Positions 35,551 to 47,702 of a stretch of DNA of 64,000 nt are shown piece after piece; within the stretch, counting starts at the first letter, position 1, and every line of letters begins with the position of its first letter. A program made the position numbers and the translations under genes. Origin of the DNA: Watersipora subatra (taxonomy: Eukaryota > Bryozoa > Gymnolaemata > Cheilostomatida > Watersiporidae); contig NC_088708.1 in assembly GCF_963576615.1 (NCBI RefSeq), forward strand, positions 27,225,191 through 27,289,190. Direction: 5' to 3'. The notes beneath the pieces are model-generated. The model saw nothing but the letters and a program-made list of their open reading frames with translations, made no database searches and was not told the DNA's origin.

Positions 35551-38500
35551 ATGTCCGTGACATGTGACCTCTGCAGCCAGAAGGCAATTCTAAAACGTCC
35601 CAAGACGGGGAGGAGGCTCTGCAAGGACTGTTTTTACTACATGTTTGAAGAAGAGATACATCAAACGATAGTAGATGCAGATTTGTTTACATCTGGTGAA
35701 ACGGTAGCCATCGGAGCAAGTGGTATGATAAAGCACAATAAATGCTTATAGTAAAAGCCACCAGTTGTGTTTTATTTAATTTGAGGCTCGTTTAACAAGC
35801 GGTTTTTTGTGCATATATTGCATTTATTGACTAGTCTCTCTAGCTACCATGAACGCTATTTATCAATAGCGTTCATGGTAGCTAGAGAGACTAGCTGTAT
35901 TATCATGAAGGTTGTTCAGATCTTTTGTTACGGGCCTCTCTATTTGTCATGTAATGGTTCTCCTTTTGGTTAGCAAGTACTTGTTGGTTTCAACATGTGC
36001 TCAGATAGTCAGCAAGAGATTTGAAAAAACCTAAATCACCTTGTGGGGCTCAAAAAATTATAACTTTTTCTGTTTTTTACTAAACTAAGCAGTAGTGTTT
36101 TAAACTGGGGCTTCATTTGTCATAGGAGGAAAGGACAGCACTGTTCTGGCTTATGTTATGAAACTTCTCAATACTAAGTACAACTATGGACTTAATCTCG
36201 TTCTCCTCTCTGTTGATGAAGGAATCACAGGCTACAGAGATGATAGCCTTGAAACTGTGAAACGTAATAAGGTAGCTTCACAGCCCAACATGATCATTCT
36301 AGTGTAATAGGCCTTAATGTATGTTTGCATGATTTTTACAACTGTTATAGACCTATGATATCTTTACTGTTGGCTTTGGTCAGTCAGTATCTAAATACAT
36401 AGCTCTATGTTTCTTCTCCTAGGAACAATACGCTTTGCCTCTCCAGATTGTGTCGTACGAGGACCTCTATAACTGGTCGATGGACTCCATAGTCAGACAG
36501 ATTGGTATGAAGAACAACTGTACATTTTGTGGTGTCTTCAGAAGGCAAGCTTTGGATAGAGGAGCTGAACTTATCAAAGCAGACAAAATATGTACAGGTA
36601 GCAGGACCTCTCTGCTTGTCCGTTTCACCTGCTATGAGAATGTGTTACCATTACTTGTGAGATCTCTCTAGTATGCCATATAGTGCTTTTGTCTGAGTCT
36701 ATGCTAATAGCATTTTGTGTGTTCGTATTCACAGTATTTTTATTCAGCGATGATATGTCGATGAAGAGCTTTTCTAAGGGTGTTAACCCACGCTACAAGA
36801 CTCCATTCAAATGATAAGTCAACATGCAGTCCGAGTATAACCAAGAACTCAAGCTTCTGAAGAGCACATACTGTAAAAACTCTATTTGAACCCCATGGCG
36901 CTCTATTTTTTAACCTTTCCTCTATATTGTCGGTCGAACAAAGGTGGCATTCATTTAGAGGTTTTACAGTATTTTATACCAAATCTGTTGAAAAGTGGCT
37001 ACAAAGTTAATCCTACTGCTCCTATTTTCTGGCGCGGTGCAATTTTGTGTAATGACTCATAATTAAATTTGCCTTTTGAAAAAAGTAACTACTGGATCTC
37101 CAACAAAAATAAATTGTTCAATTAAATGCAAACTCAAGTCTGACTTGTCTAAAGCCATTCAGCCGCTTTGATTACTTCAGCTGCTTCTCTCAGCCCAAAC
37201 TTAACTAACTGGGTTATGATGTATTTTGTTAACCACCAAACTGTCATAGAGAAAGGAATAGAAAAAGTATTCTAGCAATCTAGATGGCAGGAGGTTACAA
37301 TCGCTGCTATTTCTTTTATTGTTGCTTACAGGACACAACGCTGACGATATAGCCGAGACAGTTATCATGAATATATTGCGGGGTGACATAGCTAGGCTGC
37401 GCAGGTGTACTGCCATCTCTACAAGCAATGACAGCGATGGCATCCCACGCTGTAAGCCACTCAAATATACCTATGAGAAGGAGATTGTCATGTATGCGTA
37501 TTTCAAGGTGAGTGATATTAGCTGATGTGTTGATACTGTACTTTGTTGAATCATTCTGTGTCCTTAATTGTTCTGTTTGCTATTCTGTTGATTTATTTTA
37601 AGCATCATTGTTTTGTTACATTTCATTTTGGATCAGGTGTTTCCAGAACATTCAAACATAAGAACATATCATTTGACTCCTGCTGCTACAAAACCTGAAC
37701 TGTTTACTAAGTCCTCATCCAAGCTTGTATTTATGTCATGTATCTCCATCATATTGTGTACTATTACGTCACACGTGTTTTCTTTTCAGGGTCTAGATTA
37801 CTTTTCTACAGAGTGTATCTACTCTCCCAACGCGTACAGGGGATACGCACGTGCTTACATAAAAGATTTAGAGCAGATTCGACCGAGCACAATACTCGAT
37901 ATTATACATAGCGGGGAGGTAAGTATAGGAATTCATAGTTTAGTGTGCTCAATATTATATACATCAGTGGAGGTGGGAAGTGGTCAAACATGCTTACCAT
38001 TGCAAACACTTACAACATGAAAGATTTTTCTTGGGAATGGTGGTAGATACAGTAAGCTTAATCCACTATATGACACATGGCGGCGGGTAGGTAAATTAGG
38101 TAAGTACTGCCAATAGTGTTAGTAGTAAGTCATTACTATGTAAGTTTTCATCTTTTCATTTGACACCTTTTTATGATTCTACTCATTTTAGTATTTCATC
38201 AATACTCCATCAATACTCTCAGCAATACTCCTAGCAATACTCCATCAATACTCCATCAATACTCATCAATACTCCATTCACACTGAAATATGCTATCAGA
38301 GCAGTTTTTATTTATTTGATTAAAGTAAAGTCATGAAGTGCGGAGAAATCTTTACAATCACTCTGTAACATAGCCTCTTGTGTAACATAGCCTTTCATGT
38401 TACATAGCCTCTCCCGTGTTACATAGCTTCTCGTGTTACATAGCCTCTCATGTTACATAGGTGATGTCTATCAAAGAGGAGGTAAAGATGCCCACTCAGC

Positions 38501-38766
38501 AGCGCTGCCAAAGGTGTGGCTATATATCCAGCAATAAACTTTGTAAAGCTTGTTTGCTGCTTGAAGGCCTGAACAAGGGTTTACCAAAGCTAGGCATCGG
38601 TAAGACTCCTAAACATTATGTAGGAGGAACTCGGGCTCAGCAGGCGTGCTCCAACTGTCAATGTAAGACTAAGGCTGATGACTCTCTGGCGGATTCGGGG
38701 CTCACTCAACCGCTCTCCCAGTTGACTGTTAACGAGCCAAGGACTTCGGCTGATCTAGACTTTTAA
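35551..38766 (+). CDS. CTU1: Cytoplasmic tRNA 2-thiolation protein 1
   Basis: With CTU2 and the URM1 sulfur relay, this enzyme thiolates U34 of cytosolic Lys, Glu and Gln tRNAs. Exons: 35551-35722, 36126-36271, 36423-36597, 37332-37507, 37790-37918, 38461-38766; 1104 nt, 367 residues (human CTU1 is 348). Motifs: N-terminal zinc site CDLC...CKDC, PP-loop GASG|GKDST formed across the first splice, [83 protein letters not shown], and C-terminal RCQRCG...[13 protein letters not shown] with IGKT. I chose the ATG at 35551; an upstream in-frame GTG is not a likely start. All catalytic and metal-site cysteines expected for the family are present, so the gene looks functional. Confidence 0.97.
35831..35894. 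repeat. Perfect 30-bp-arm palindrome in CTU1 intron 1
   Basis: Arms 35831-35860 and 35865-35894 are exact reverse complements separated by TATC. No target duplication is visible at its edges, unlike the micro-elements. Confidence 0.9.
36871..36969. mobile_element. 99-bp TA-flanked MITE in CTU1 intron 3
   Basis: CTGTAAAAACTCTATTTGAA at the left and inverted TTAGAGGTTTTACAG at the right, bounded by TA on both sides (36869-36870 and 36970-36971). It is a miniature form of the 39424-40759 element, sharing CCCATGGCGCTCTATTTTTT. Confidence 0.7.
38365..38460 (+). repeat. Tandem acceptor-like repeat ending at CTU1 exon 6
   Basis: Five to six units of CCTCTCNTGTTACATAG, 17-19 bp each. The AG of the last unit (38459-38460) is the acceptor of the terminal CTU1 exon. 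A second short array (CAATACTCCAT units) lies at about 38198-38275. Confidence 0.85.
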
Positions 38767-39044
38767 GGCTATCTATTTTCTAATTATCAGTGCATATGTT
38801 GCTGTAGTATGTTCTAAATACTAAGTACTGTATATACTATGTACTATATATACTATAGTATAAACTACTATATATAGTATGCAAGATGATTTGTATATTG
38901 ATCTGTTATTTCCCTCTGGTCCGTATAAAAGTGCCTGTTGATGCATCTTTAGTTTTGTCAAATTGAGGCAAATCACGTCTTTAACTAATGCACAGACTCC
39001 CTCTTCACTGAACCCTTTAGCTTGCAGCACTCTTCTGTTCACAT

Positions 39045-39050
39045 AATAAA
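39045..39050 (+). terminator. Candidate CTU1 polyadenylation signal
   Basis: First AATAAA found about 280 bp after the CTU1 stop. Position is plausible but unproven. Confidence 0.35.
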
Positions 39051-39423
39051 GAGCAGATAAAAAAGCCACGTATAGCCTAAGTTTGGATTTGCTTCCCTTG
39101 GTATATTATTTGCTCAACATTAGAAAATGCCTATGTAGCATGTTAGTAGTTGTCCTCAAAATAGTTTATATATTCTATTGTGAAAATAAGTTGTCCGCTT
39201 TTGTATTTCTATATAACATTTTTTATTTACATATTATCTAAACATTCTAATGATTAATACATAAAAGCTAAAAAGTAATAGCTTCCTGATTTTCAAAATG
39301 TTGAAATTGCAATCTCATGTTGTTTACAAGAAAGGGGATTGCCATAGACTTCAATACTTACCCACCACACAGCTAGCAAAATGCGGGTTCAATAGCACAA
39401 CACCCGCAGTTTAAATTAAGTTA

Positions 39424-40759
39424 CTGTAAAACCTCTAATTGAACAACACCTCTAATTGAACAACACCTCTAATTGAACGCTACCTATATTTGAACGCCCC
39501 CTCTAATTGACCGCCACTACGAAAGAAAGGTTGAAAATAGAGCGCCAACCTCTATTTGAAAGCTACCTCCATTTGGCTATCTTTGATCTTTATGAACCCG
39601 TAATATCAAGTGACCAGTAGAAAGGTGTTCACAAAATGATATTAATAATGAATCGTTGACATTAATAATAATAATCAATTTTCTCGTTGTCCAACTCTAA
39701 AGCTTTTCACTTTTTTTTCGTTAAAACTTTAAAAGCTACACCATAGAAATAGTCAATGACGGTCACAGGCTAATAGTAATTCCTTGTTTAATGCGATCTT
39801 AATACTTCAAAGAGCATGCATATAAACGGTTTGCAAGCTTTGAGCCAGAGGTTACGTCTAGCGAGCAAACTTTTATGCGTTGCATTTGTGCTAAATGCAG
39901 CACATAAAAGTTTTGCTCTGCCAAAAAGTTGTTTAGACGCTAATATCGACTAGTTCAGCAGTGCAAAAACGAATGGAAGACAGAAAATATTGCGGAAAGT
40001 ATTGGACAACTAGAAGATGTTCAAACGATGGAAATATCTTTGTTTTAACAATGTTAATTTTAGTTTCTGCATTTAACATAATTGTGGTTCATTTATGTCA
40101 CTTGCTCATGAATATATATTTGTATCATTTGATAGATTATTATTATGTAAGTAATAAATATGCAGATTCATAGCATGTTATTTAATAATATCCTTGCGGC
40201 TATCTTAACACGGCTTACAATGGATTGATGCTCATAACTCCACTTCTATTGCACATGAAAAGTCGGTTCTGGCTGCAAACTGTAGCAAACATATCAATGA
40301 GTGCAATGAACTTTTATGCAACATTGTTAAATAGAGATACAAAATAAAAATAGGACTTTAAATCTAGAATGAAATGCAAGTTAAAAATGCTAACAAATTG
40401 CAAAGGACACGGGCTATAATATCATCGCAGGTCAATATTGCAAGCAATAGATATCAACTGGTAAAGATATTTCTCAGTTTCCCGTTGCATATTTATTAAA
40501 ATATCTTTGACCAGTTGTAGGTAAGTTAGCAGATTTATTGCATCCAAAAGGTTTAACATTACTTCACCAGAAAAAGAGAGGAAAATATAGGCGACATTCG
40601 CTTCGGGCTAATGGGGCTAAATTTATCTTCGAAAATTCTGACAAGCCGTTTGAAAATTACGCCACCACCCTCTATTTGAACGCTGCCTCCAATTGACCGC
40701 CACTATAGAGGAGGGGTTAAAAAATAGAGCGCCATGGCGTTCAATTAGACGTTGTACGG
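39424..40759. mobile_element. Full-length 1.34-kb TA-target non-autonomous element
   Basis: Left end CTGTAAAACCTCTAATTGAAC, tandemly reiterated at 39424-39480. Inverted right end GTTCAATTAGACGTTGTACGG closes at 40759. TA precedes the left end; the right flank reads TG, so that copy of the duplication has decayed. Blocks of it are present inverted at 18753-19090, 21020-21416 and 24100-24260. The 70-codon frame at 39961 has no transposase motif. Confidence 0.6.
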
Positions 40760-41092
40760 TGATCATTTGGCTAATATTCATTTAGCGAGTAGATAACGCT
40801 CTAGTGAAATTCTAAGTTAATAATAGGTGTGAGTGAAAAGTCTCATTACATATTTAAATGCAGTTGCTGACAAAAGCTAGTTAGAGAATAAGTACTTACC
40901 ATTGTCGCAATATGCTGTGCTATATTGTAAAAAGCAAGTCTTGCTACTCCAGGAATAGCAAGCACTGATTGTATGTGCATCAGCTGTAATTGTTATTAGC
41001 TCAAATTTTCCTAACAAATAATCTCAACAAGCGCTCTAAGTGAGTATTTTAACCGATGTAATGACTATTTGTGCAATGAATCCATAGTATTC

Positions 41093-41185
41093 TGTGTAGA
41101 TTAATGGTTAAGTTTGCTGCCTCAAGATCTGAAGGTCCCGAGATCAAATCCAGTGCCGTGCGGATTTTTCCTTGCTAGATTTTAA
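41093..41185 (+). mobile_element. tRNA-derived SINE head
   Basis: Contains an A-box-like TAATGGTTAAG and a B-box-like GAGATCAAATCC at tRNA spacing, followed by CCAGTGCCGTGCGG and a T-rich stretch. Acceptor-stem pairing and CCA context are poor, so it is a SINE rather than a tRNA gene. A related head lies at 46588. Confidence 0.5.
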
Positions 41186-41871
41186 TTGCTAAAACTGGAC
41201 ACAGGGTTTAACTAAATACAAACACTGAGATTTGTATATATAGATATAATACATCAATAGTTAGTTCAGAAAAATGACTTGGTGCCTCTGAAAGACTGTT
41301 TTAGCATCTATTATATCATTATTATTAGGATATTCTGCCATCATTTTGAGCCTAGATTCACAAGAAAGATATCACAGGAGTTGTGCATACCTGTTGGTGC
41401 TTAGTTAATATAGACTTGGTCCTATAAGATTTGAGCTATGATTTTCGTATGTTTCAAGATAAATATGTTCAAATCTGTAAGGAATTATTTTCTCGTAAGA
41501 TATGATCACAGTCATGATTCTAACTCTTTGATAATATGGCACCAAACTCATTTAACCCGCATGAGAGAATTTCTTATTTAACCTTATAATCACCATACAG
41601 TTATGAGCCACTCTCAGTCAGATAAACTGTAGATTTTAAGCTCCTTTATGGTCTATTATTTTGTTCTTGCGTTGTTTTTACGTTACCCTGAGCAGACTGA
41701 ACTAAATATGAATTGTTGTTTTTGCATTTATGATTGTGAAATCTTCACCGAGGTAGAATCACAATGGTACTGAACAATAAGTCCAGTCATGTTTGTATTC
41801 CATAAATACATAGTCGCCTTTTTACAACTTCCTCTATTCGGTAAACGCAATATTCAGATAATGGTATATAC

Positions 41872-43098
41872 CAGGGGTCGGCAACCTGCGGCTCATTCAT
41901 CCCTTTGCTGCGGCTCCCTCTGACTTTGGACTTTTCCTTTTTTTTACCATATGCCAAGTAATTCATAAAAATATAGAGGTTTTATCATTAGATTTTGTAA
42001 TATAATTTATAAAATTGTAATTATGGCAATAAATCAAACATTGTCGCTTGTTATACGTCATTATTTATGCGCTAATGAAACTGCCAAAATTACACCAGTC
42101 GGCACGACACTTCTTGATTTTCTTTCTCCAAGTAAGCAAACTATGGCGAATACCAAGAAAAGAGAAGTGGCAGAAGAAAATAGAACATTTAATCCTACGT
42201 GGGCTGATTCGTTTGCTTTCACTGCTGATGAGACAGGTTAACCAGTTTGTTTAATATGTAATGAAAAATTTGCAAACAACAAAAATCAAATGTCGCAAGA
42301 CACTTTCAGAATAAACGCAGCCTTTGGTAAAAAATATCTAGAGGAGATGAGAGAGAAAAGGCTGTTTTGGAACTGATGCGTAAGGCTAATTTGAGCAAAA
42401 ATCATTTTAAGAAGTGGGTTTAGTCCACAAATTCAACTAAATATGCTAGTTTTGTGGCCGCTCAAGAAATAGTCAGGCATGGAAAGCTGTTCACCGATAG
42501 AGAATATATAAAATAATCATTCGTTAAGATTTCTGAGCATTTGTTCACGCACTTTAAAAATAAGACTGAATTTGTGCAGAACATCAGAGATATGCCCCTG
42601 TCTGCAAAGATAACCAAAGACAGGACCATACGAATGGCAGAAAACATCACCAGACAGCAAATAAAGCTATAAAAGACATCAATAAAGCTGTGGCGTATTC
42701 AATTGCTTGTGATGAATCTAAAGACATCTCAAAGATGTAGCACATTTGCTGCAGTTAGAATTTAAGTTCGGCGTTTTGTTAAAAGGACTGAATGAAACAT
42801 GAAGTCGCAATTTTTCTTGAAAGTAACCGTAAAAACAACGTAATATTTTCACATTATGTTCAAGTTATTATTAACTATTTTATTGTTCTTTGCAAAAGTG
42901 TAATTTTGTTTTCTCAGCAGTTAACCATTATACATGCCACACCTTTTCATTTTATGATATAAACATGGTATACATAAAAGCATTGAAAACTAAACAAAAA
43001 TGTTACATGTAGTATTTATTTTTTAATTTAAAATATCAAAGGGCACCCGGAAAACGGGTCCAAATGACTGTTTGAGTGGAAAAGGTTGCAGACTTCTG
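41872..43098 (+). pseudogene. hAT transposon with decayed ZBED/GTF2IRD2-like transposase
   Basis: Begins CAGGGGTCGGCAACC and ends GGTTGCAGACTTCTG, with 8-bp flanks GTATATAC and GTAAATAC (7/8), as for hAT. The frame at 42023-42241 encodes FNPTWADSFAFTADETG, ends in a stop, and continues as VCLICNEKFANNKNQ, the BED-type zinc finger start of ZBED-class hAT transposases. Further decayed frames (AQEIVRHGKLF, FVQNIRDMPLSAKT-like, VAYSIACDESKDI) follow in the family order. The catalytic C-terminus is deleted. Confidence 0.8.
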
Positions 43099-43615
43099 GT
43101 AAATACAGATAACACCGCATATGTATTTAACAATGCATGTATTGAAATATAATCTGATGTTTTTATTGCCCTGTTTTTCGATTTTTAATGGGAACACAGC
43201 GCCTGCAATGTTAGCAGTCTTCATCTGCCAGTTATTGGATTGTTCGATGAGAGTTTGAACGAACTTAAAATTGCTTCAAGTTGTTAAACTAAGCTAGTAA
43301 TCATTTACAACTGTTGCAAGCTACTTTGACTATGGATGCTTTGTAGAAAGTCTGCTCAAAAACAGATTAGTGTTGTATCAATAGCATATAATTGCGCTTG
43401 CTAATTTTCCAACACAACATACATTATACATAAAATGGCAAACTAGAGGATTAGATCGAAATCTGGCTGACTGGCTAACTTTATGTTGTATGGCGGCTCG
43501 TTGTATTTGCTATGCAATATCATCGTCATGGCAATATGTACGCAAGTGTTTGAGGGGAATAGGTAAGTCGTCTCCTAGAGGTACGTGTCGCTCGGTGGTT
43601 CAAGGAGTTATGATG

Positions 43616-46600
43616 TTACATGTACAATTTCAGTTGAGACTGCAGCGCGGAATAGCTGGTCTCTGACCTTTGACCTTCCTGTGTCAGCATCAGTTTAAGG
43701 ATGGCCGCTATTTGCTCCTCCCGCGCTCTTCTCTCTTGAGCGAGCTCTTCCGGAGTCAGCTTAGTCCTTACTGAGTTTCTAGATATGGGGTTTGAATGGT
43801 TGGCGGTAGTTGGTAGATTTACATTGTGTTGTTGCTCTAAGCTGTTATCTGGCAACGATTAAAACAGATATACATAATGTTATACAACTTGTGATCCAAG
43901 TAGCCTTACGATTCATGAACTTGCATATACCATAAAACCTCTATTTGAGTGCCATGGTGTTCAAATAAAGGTTTTACGGTACTTTCAAGTTATTACATGA
44001 ACACTGAAGGTCAACAAATTATCAATACAACCTTCAACACTTCCTGCACTTTTTTATATATATATTATTGTATTTATTATTACTTATATTAATATAATTA
44101 TAGTTTATATATATTTTTGACTATCACTGTTGCGTATAGCTACTCCCTTCAGTCTGCACCCTTTTCTAACCTTTTAACTCACAATTGATCTCTCATCTGC
44201 ATTATCAATGCCATGCAACTCGCTTGTCCTACAAAATTCCAAAGGAATCTGATTTAGACAAGAATGTACCCAGCTCATGGGTGGGCGAGGTCACCAGGAA
44301 ATAATTCCTTTATGATATAAAACCACATATTGTTCTTACATGCCCGAATTCCTGTAATAGTACACCGGCTTGCAGTAGAAAGCTGATAGCAGGTTTACAA
44401 ATTTGTATTATAAAATATAGCGGATAGTCAATTATGCTAACCTAATACTTTGCTAACAGGTCACTCAGCGCATGTTATCTGATCAGTGACCTTGGCACTT
44501 GCACAAAATGGGAAGAGCTGTTTAACACATTATCTGAACAGGCTATAGAGCCAACAATTTTAGTTGGTCCTAACGAGAACAAGCTATTAGATACATCATC
44601 TTACTTTCTTTATTAACAGTGTGGCTGTTCCTTATAACCTCGCCCTCACCGTCTGTTCTGTTTCGGCGGCTTAAAGAGGGACATGTTCCATCGACTCCGT
44701 GGTTAGCTGGTACATCAGCTTCATCCTCCGAGTCAGCTCCCTCCTCAATACCAAAGTCAAAAGGGCACTTCTCTTCCCTAGGCTCTGCGTGTAGCACTGA
44801 ATCAGGTTTGCCAAAGTTAAATGGGCATCTTCCACCTGAATCTTGAACCATCTTCATCAAATCCTCCTGATTGGTTACTGAGCTTTTGCTGCTGGAGTGT
44901 GACAGCGAATCGTCACTTTGGAAGGGGCAAAATAATTTGCTCACATCTACATCATCGTCTGCCAAGTACAGCATTAGTCTAGTAACACTGGTACGGTCTT
45001 TGAAAATCTTCATAAAGTTTTAATATCTTAAAGTTTAGCAATATTATTGCTTGAATTTGTGCGTTATAAGCAAAGCATTAACAACTTCTTGTTTTTAAAT
45101 TTGATATTTCATTCTGGCTATTTTGTGTGGAATTACTTTGAAACCAAAAATCTTTATCCTAGTTTGATACAATGTAAAACAACTCCAAAGTGTTTGAAAT
45201 TAGAATACGTTTTGAGACCTTCAGACTGACTTCATGGGAAACCCATCTTACTTCAAACATATTCGGTTTAGCCTAAAAAATTCACATTTTATGACTCTGA
45301 AACACCTAGTATATACTCCCTGCCACATTACTTGTATATTACATTTGCTGCCATTGATTCCACCTTTCAGTGTTTGATTTCACACTAGATGTCAATAATA
45401 AATAATATCTATCAACTGGAGAATAAATAAGGAAATAGCAGCCTTGTTTTTACTCACCTTTGGAGCCTGGCTGCTTCAACTTTCTGCCGTAGGTCTGATA
45501 AAGTGGGTCCTTGACACCTTGTTCTAACTCTGGACAAAAACCTTTTTCCAAGAACAGGTAAAATTTTTCTTTCATCGTCATCTCTTTTTCACTGGTTCTG
45601 TGAATGAATGAACAAAGGTCATTGCAATTTATGTTTGTATCATCGCAAGGTGGGCATTTTCGATACAGTAGTATTTTCGATATTATCGCTAAAATAGAAA
45701 AATAATTTCTAAATTTCTTATATCTGATTTCTAAAGCAACTGTTTGTCTGCTCGCAGCAAAATCGATGTGCACATATCTACTGCTTTCATTACATGCTTG
45801 AAATGCTGGGCACCTTTATACTACATACAAAGTATATATTAGCTAAAATCTTACACAAACATGAATAGTTCTGCACAGCCATCATCTTCTCAAGCAATCA
45901 TCATGATAAGCCTCATCTTAACAGCGCAGTTATGAGTGCACAGGCTACAGTGTAGACTCAATGCTGATGGCTTGGCAAGGCAAAAAACTCCAGAGAGGAA
46001 TTATGTGCTTATTAAAAGTTAAAACGACCTTAAAATTTGTAATTTCCAACTGTCCGGAAAGACAGCGTATCTACTTGACTTATGTATTATATCACATTGT
46101 TAGAGGCAAAGAAGGTAGGCAGAGGTTCAACAATGGTGGCTCATACAACCATATTGTTTTTCAAAATATGATTGATGGTAATAGCCTTTGGGCTCCAATC
46201 TAGCAGGTTTATTCTATTGTCTCAGTTCCATGTATGGCTATTATTATACCGTTTTCACACGTATTTGTCGCAACTCTCAGCTCCACTAGTATTGATTGGT
46301 GTCTGTGTATGAAGCTGTCAGCTGCGCTAAGAGTGGTAACTGACTGTGAAAGTCACCACAAAAACACCTGAACATCATGCGAATAGGAACCATGTATATG
46401 TATATGTTTGCTATAAGAACCATGTATTTGTTTGCTATAAGGACCATGTATATGTTTACGTGTAATCTACTGTTGGCTCATTAGTTTTATTACTAAATAT
46501 TGAAACTAGTACGCTAGCAGTCATGAGCCTGCATCAAGAGAGATCGTCATGTATCACAAGTATGTGCACAATTATTCATAGATTTGGAAAGATGGTCGAG

Positions 46601-47702
46601 TGACACCGGAGTAGTAAGCTTGCCTTTGAATCTGGATAAGAGTCTGGGTTCAATTCTTGTGCAGTGCAATCTTTTTTCCTAACGCTATTGATGTGGCCTC
46701 GGACAGATGGACGAACAGACACGGCTCTTATTGAAAGACTGTAGTTTTACTATACAGCAATCTCTTATTGTACTGTAAAATCCTTGTGATATTTTTGGCC
46801 TTACACAGACAGGGAATTTTTTCTATTTCGTAGAGTACAGATGGTACTATGCTAATACCAACTGTATAACTGTTTCCTATTTGCTTCCACTTGGTCAATA
46901 AACCAGCAGTTTCTCTTGCCTTGCCTCATTGCCCTCGCTTGCAGTCTGTCCTTCAACTCCGACCAATGGTTGGGAACAATCGCTATTAGCATTAGGCTGG
47001 CAGTGTAACAATGTAGGTCTTGTTCATAAATTTTCGAGCAATTAATTCGTACGAGTGAAGCGTGTTTTGTGTTAATGTAAACTATGATATCTAAAGTTCA
47101 CTTACTCCTAGGTATTTGTTACCTGACAGGATTGGTACGAGTCGGAATGATACAGTGAATGTTTCAAAGTAACCATGACAAATGCACTTATCCAAGTAGG
47201 CGTACATCTCTTCTTAGATAATCACAATCTACAGAAAGAGCAAAAGTTCGTCTTTTGTGCTTATGTAGCTCAAAATATCCACAAATTAGTACCTCAAGTT
47301 CACTTAATCATACATAATTATTATTTCTCAGGGTGCATAGTAGGCCTACATAATACCCCTTTATGTATAGCGCATAGTAGCAGGCTTACCAAGGTCATTG
47401 TTTAGACACGAGTGGTAGCCACTTTTTCACTGACCCAGATTTACATGTGTGCTCAGCTGTTCTCACCCGGTAGATTGTAGATGGTTGGATAAGTCACCCT
47501 CCTCTCGCTTATTCGAGTTGCTGCCATTTTTCTTGACGCATCTCTTTGTTTTGTCTCCATGCTGCCACTCTTCTTCACCTCGACTATCAATTGTTGGTCT
47601 CACAAACTTGGTGTTTAAATTCCCAAAGTACCAAAACAACCACATGACAACTGTAGTGACTATTCCTATGAAAATTGTGGAAAATAAATTCAGCTCTTCC
47701 AT
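43616..47702 (-). CDS. MXRA7: MXRA7-like single-pass membrane protein
   Basis: Exons on the minus strand: 47702-47467, 45597-45458, 44958-44605, 43848-43616 (TAA). Total 963 nt, 320 residues, phases agreeing at all three joins. N-terminal signal anchor: MEELN then IFIGIVTTVVMWLFWYF (residues ~8-26). The middle is hydrophilic with three Cys-Pro-Phe repeats (FCPF, RCPFNFG, KCPFDFG) of unknown role. The C-terminus LTPEELAQERRAREEQIAAI, then LKLM, ending in SQLKLYM matches the conserved tail of matrix-remodeling-associated protein 7 (MTKEELEEEQRVQKEQLAAI...QLRLYDM). Human MXRA7 is about 204 residues; the middle here is expanded. Molecular function of the family is poorly known. Exon 2 starts at 45597 because that acceptor keeps the frame; the open frame upstream of it is intron. 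Confidence 0.85.
43930..43979. mobile_element. 50-bp palindromic TA-flanked MITE
   Basis: CCATAAAACCTCTATTTGAG...CAAATAAAGGTTTTACGG around a central CCATGG, bounded by TA on both sides. Smallest member of the CYGTAAAACC family, inside the last MXRA7-like intron. Confidence 0.75.
46588..46680 (+). mobile_element. tRNA-derived SINE head
   Basis: A-box-like GGTCGAGTGACACCGG and B-box-like GGGTTCAATTC, followed by TGTGCAGTGCAATC and a T-run, the same tail plan as at 41093. It lies in the first intron of the MXRA7-like gene. Confidence 0.45.

Noticed and set aside
41093-41165. tRNA gene
   Set aside because: A and B boxes are present but acceptor and anticodon stems do not fold, and the tail is shared with 46588, indicating a SINE.
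45598-45773. In-frame extension upstream of MXRA7-like exon 2 (CPPCDDTNINC)
   Set aside because: The acceptor at 45598 joins exon 1 in phase and the extension contains no alternative acceptor in the required phase with comparable tract.
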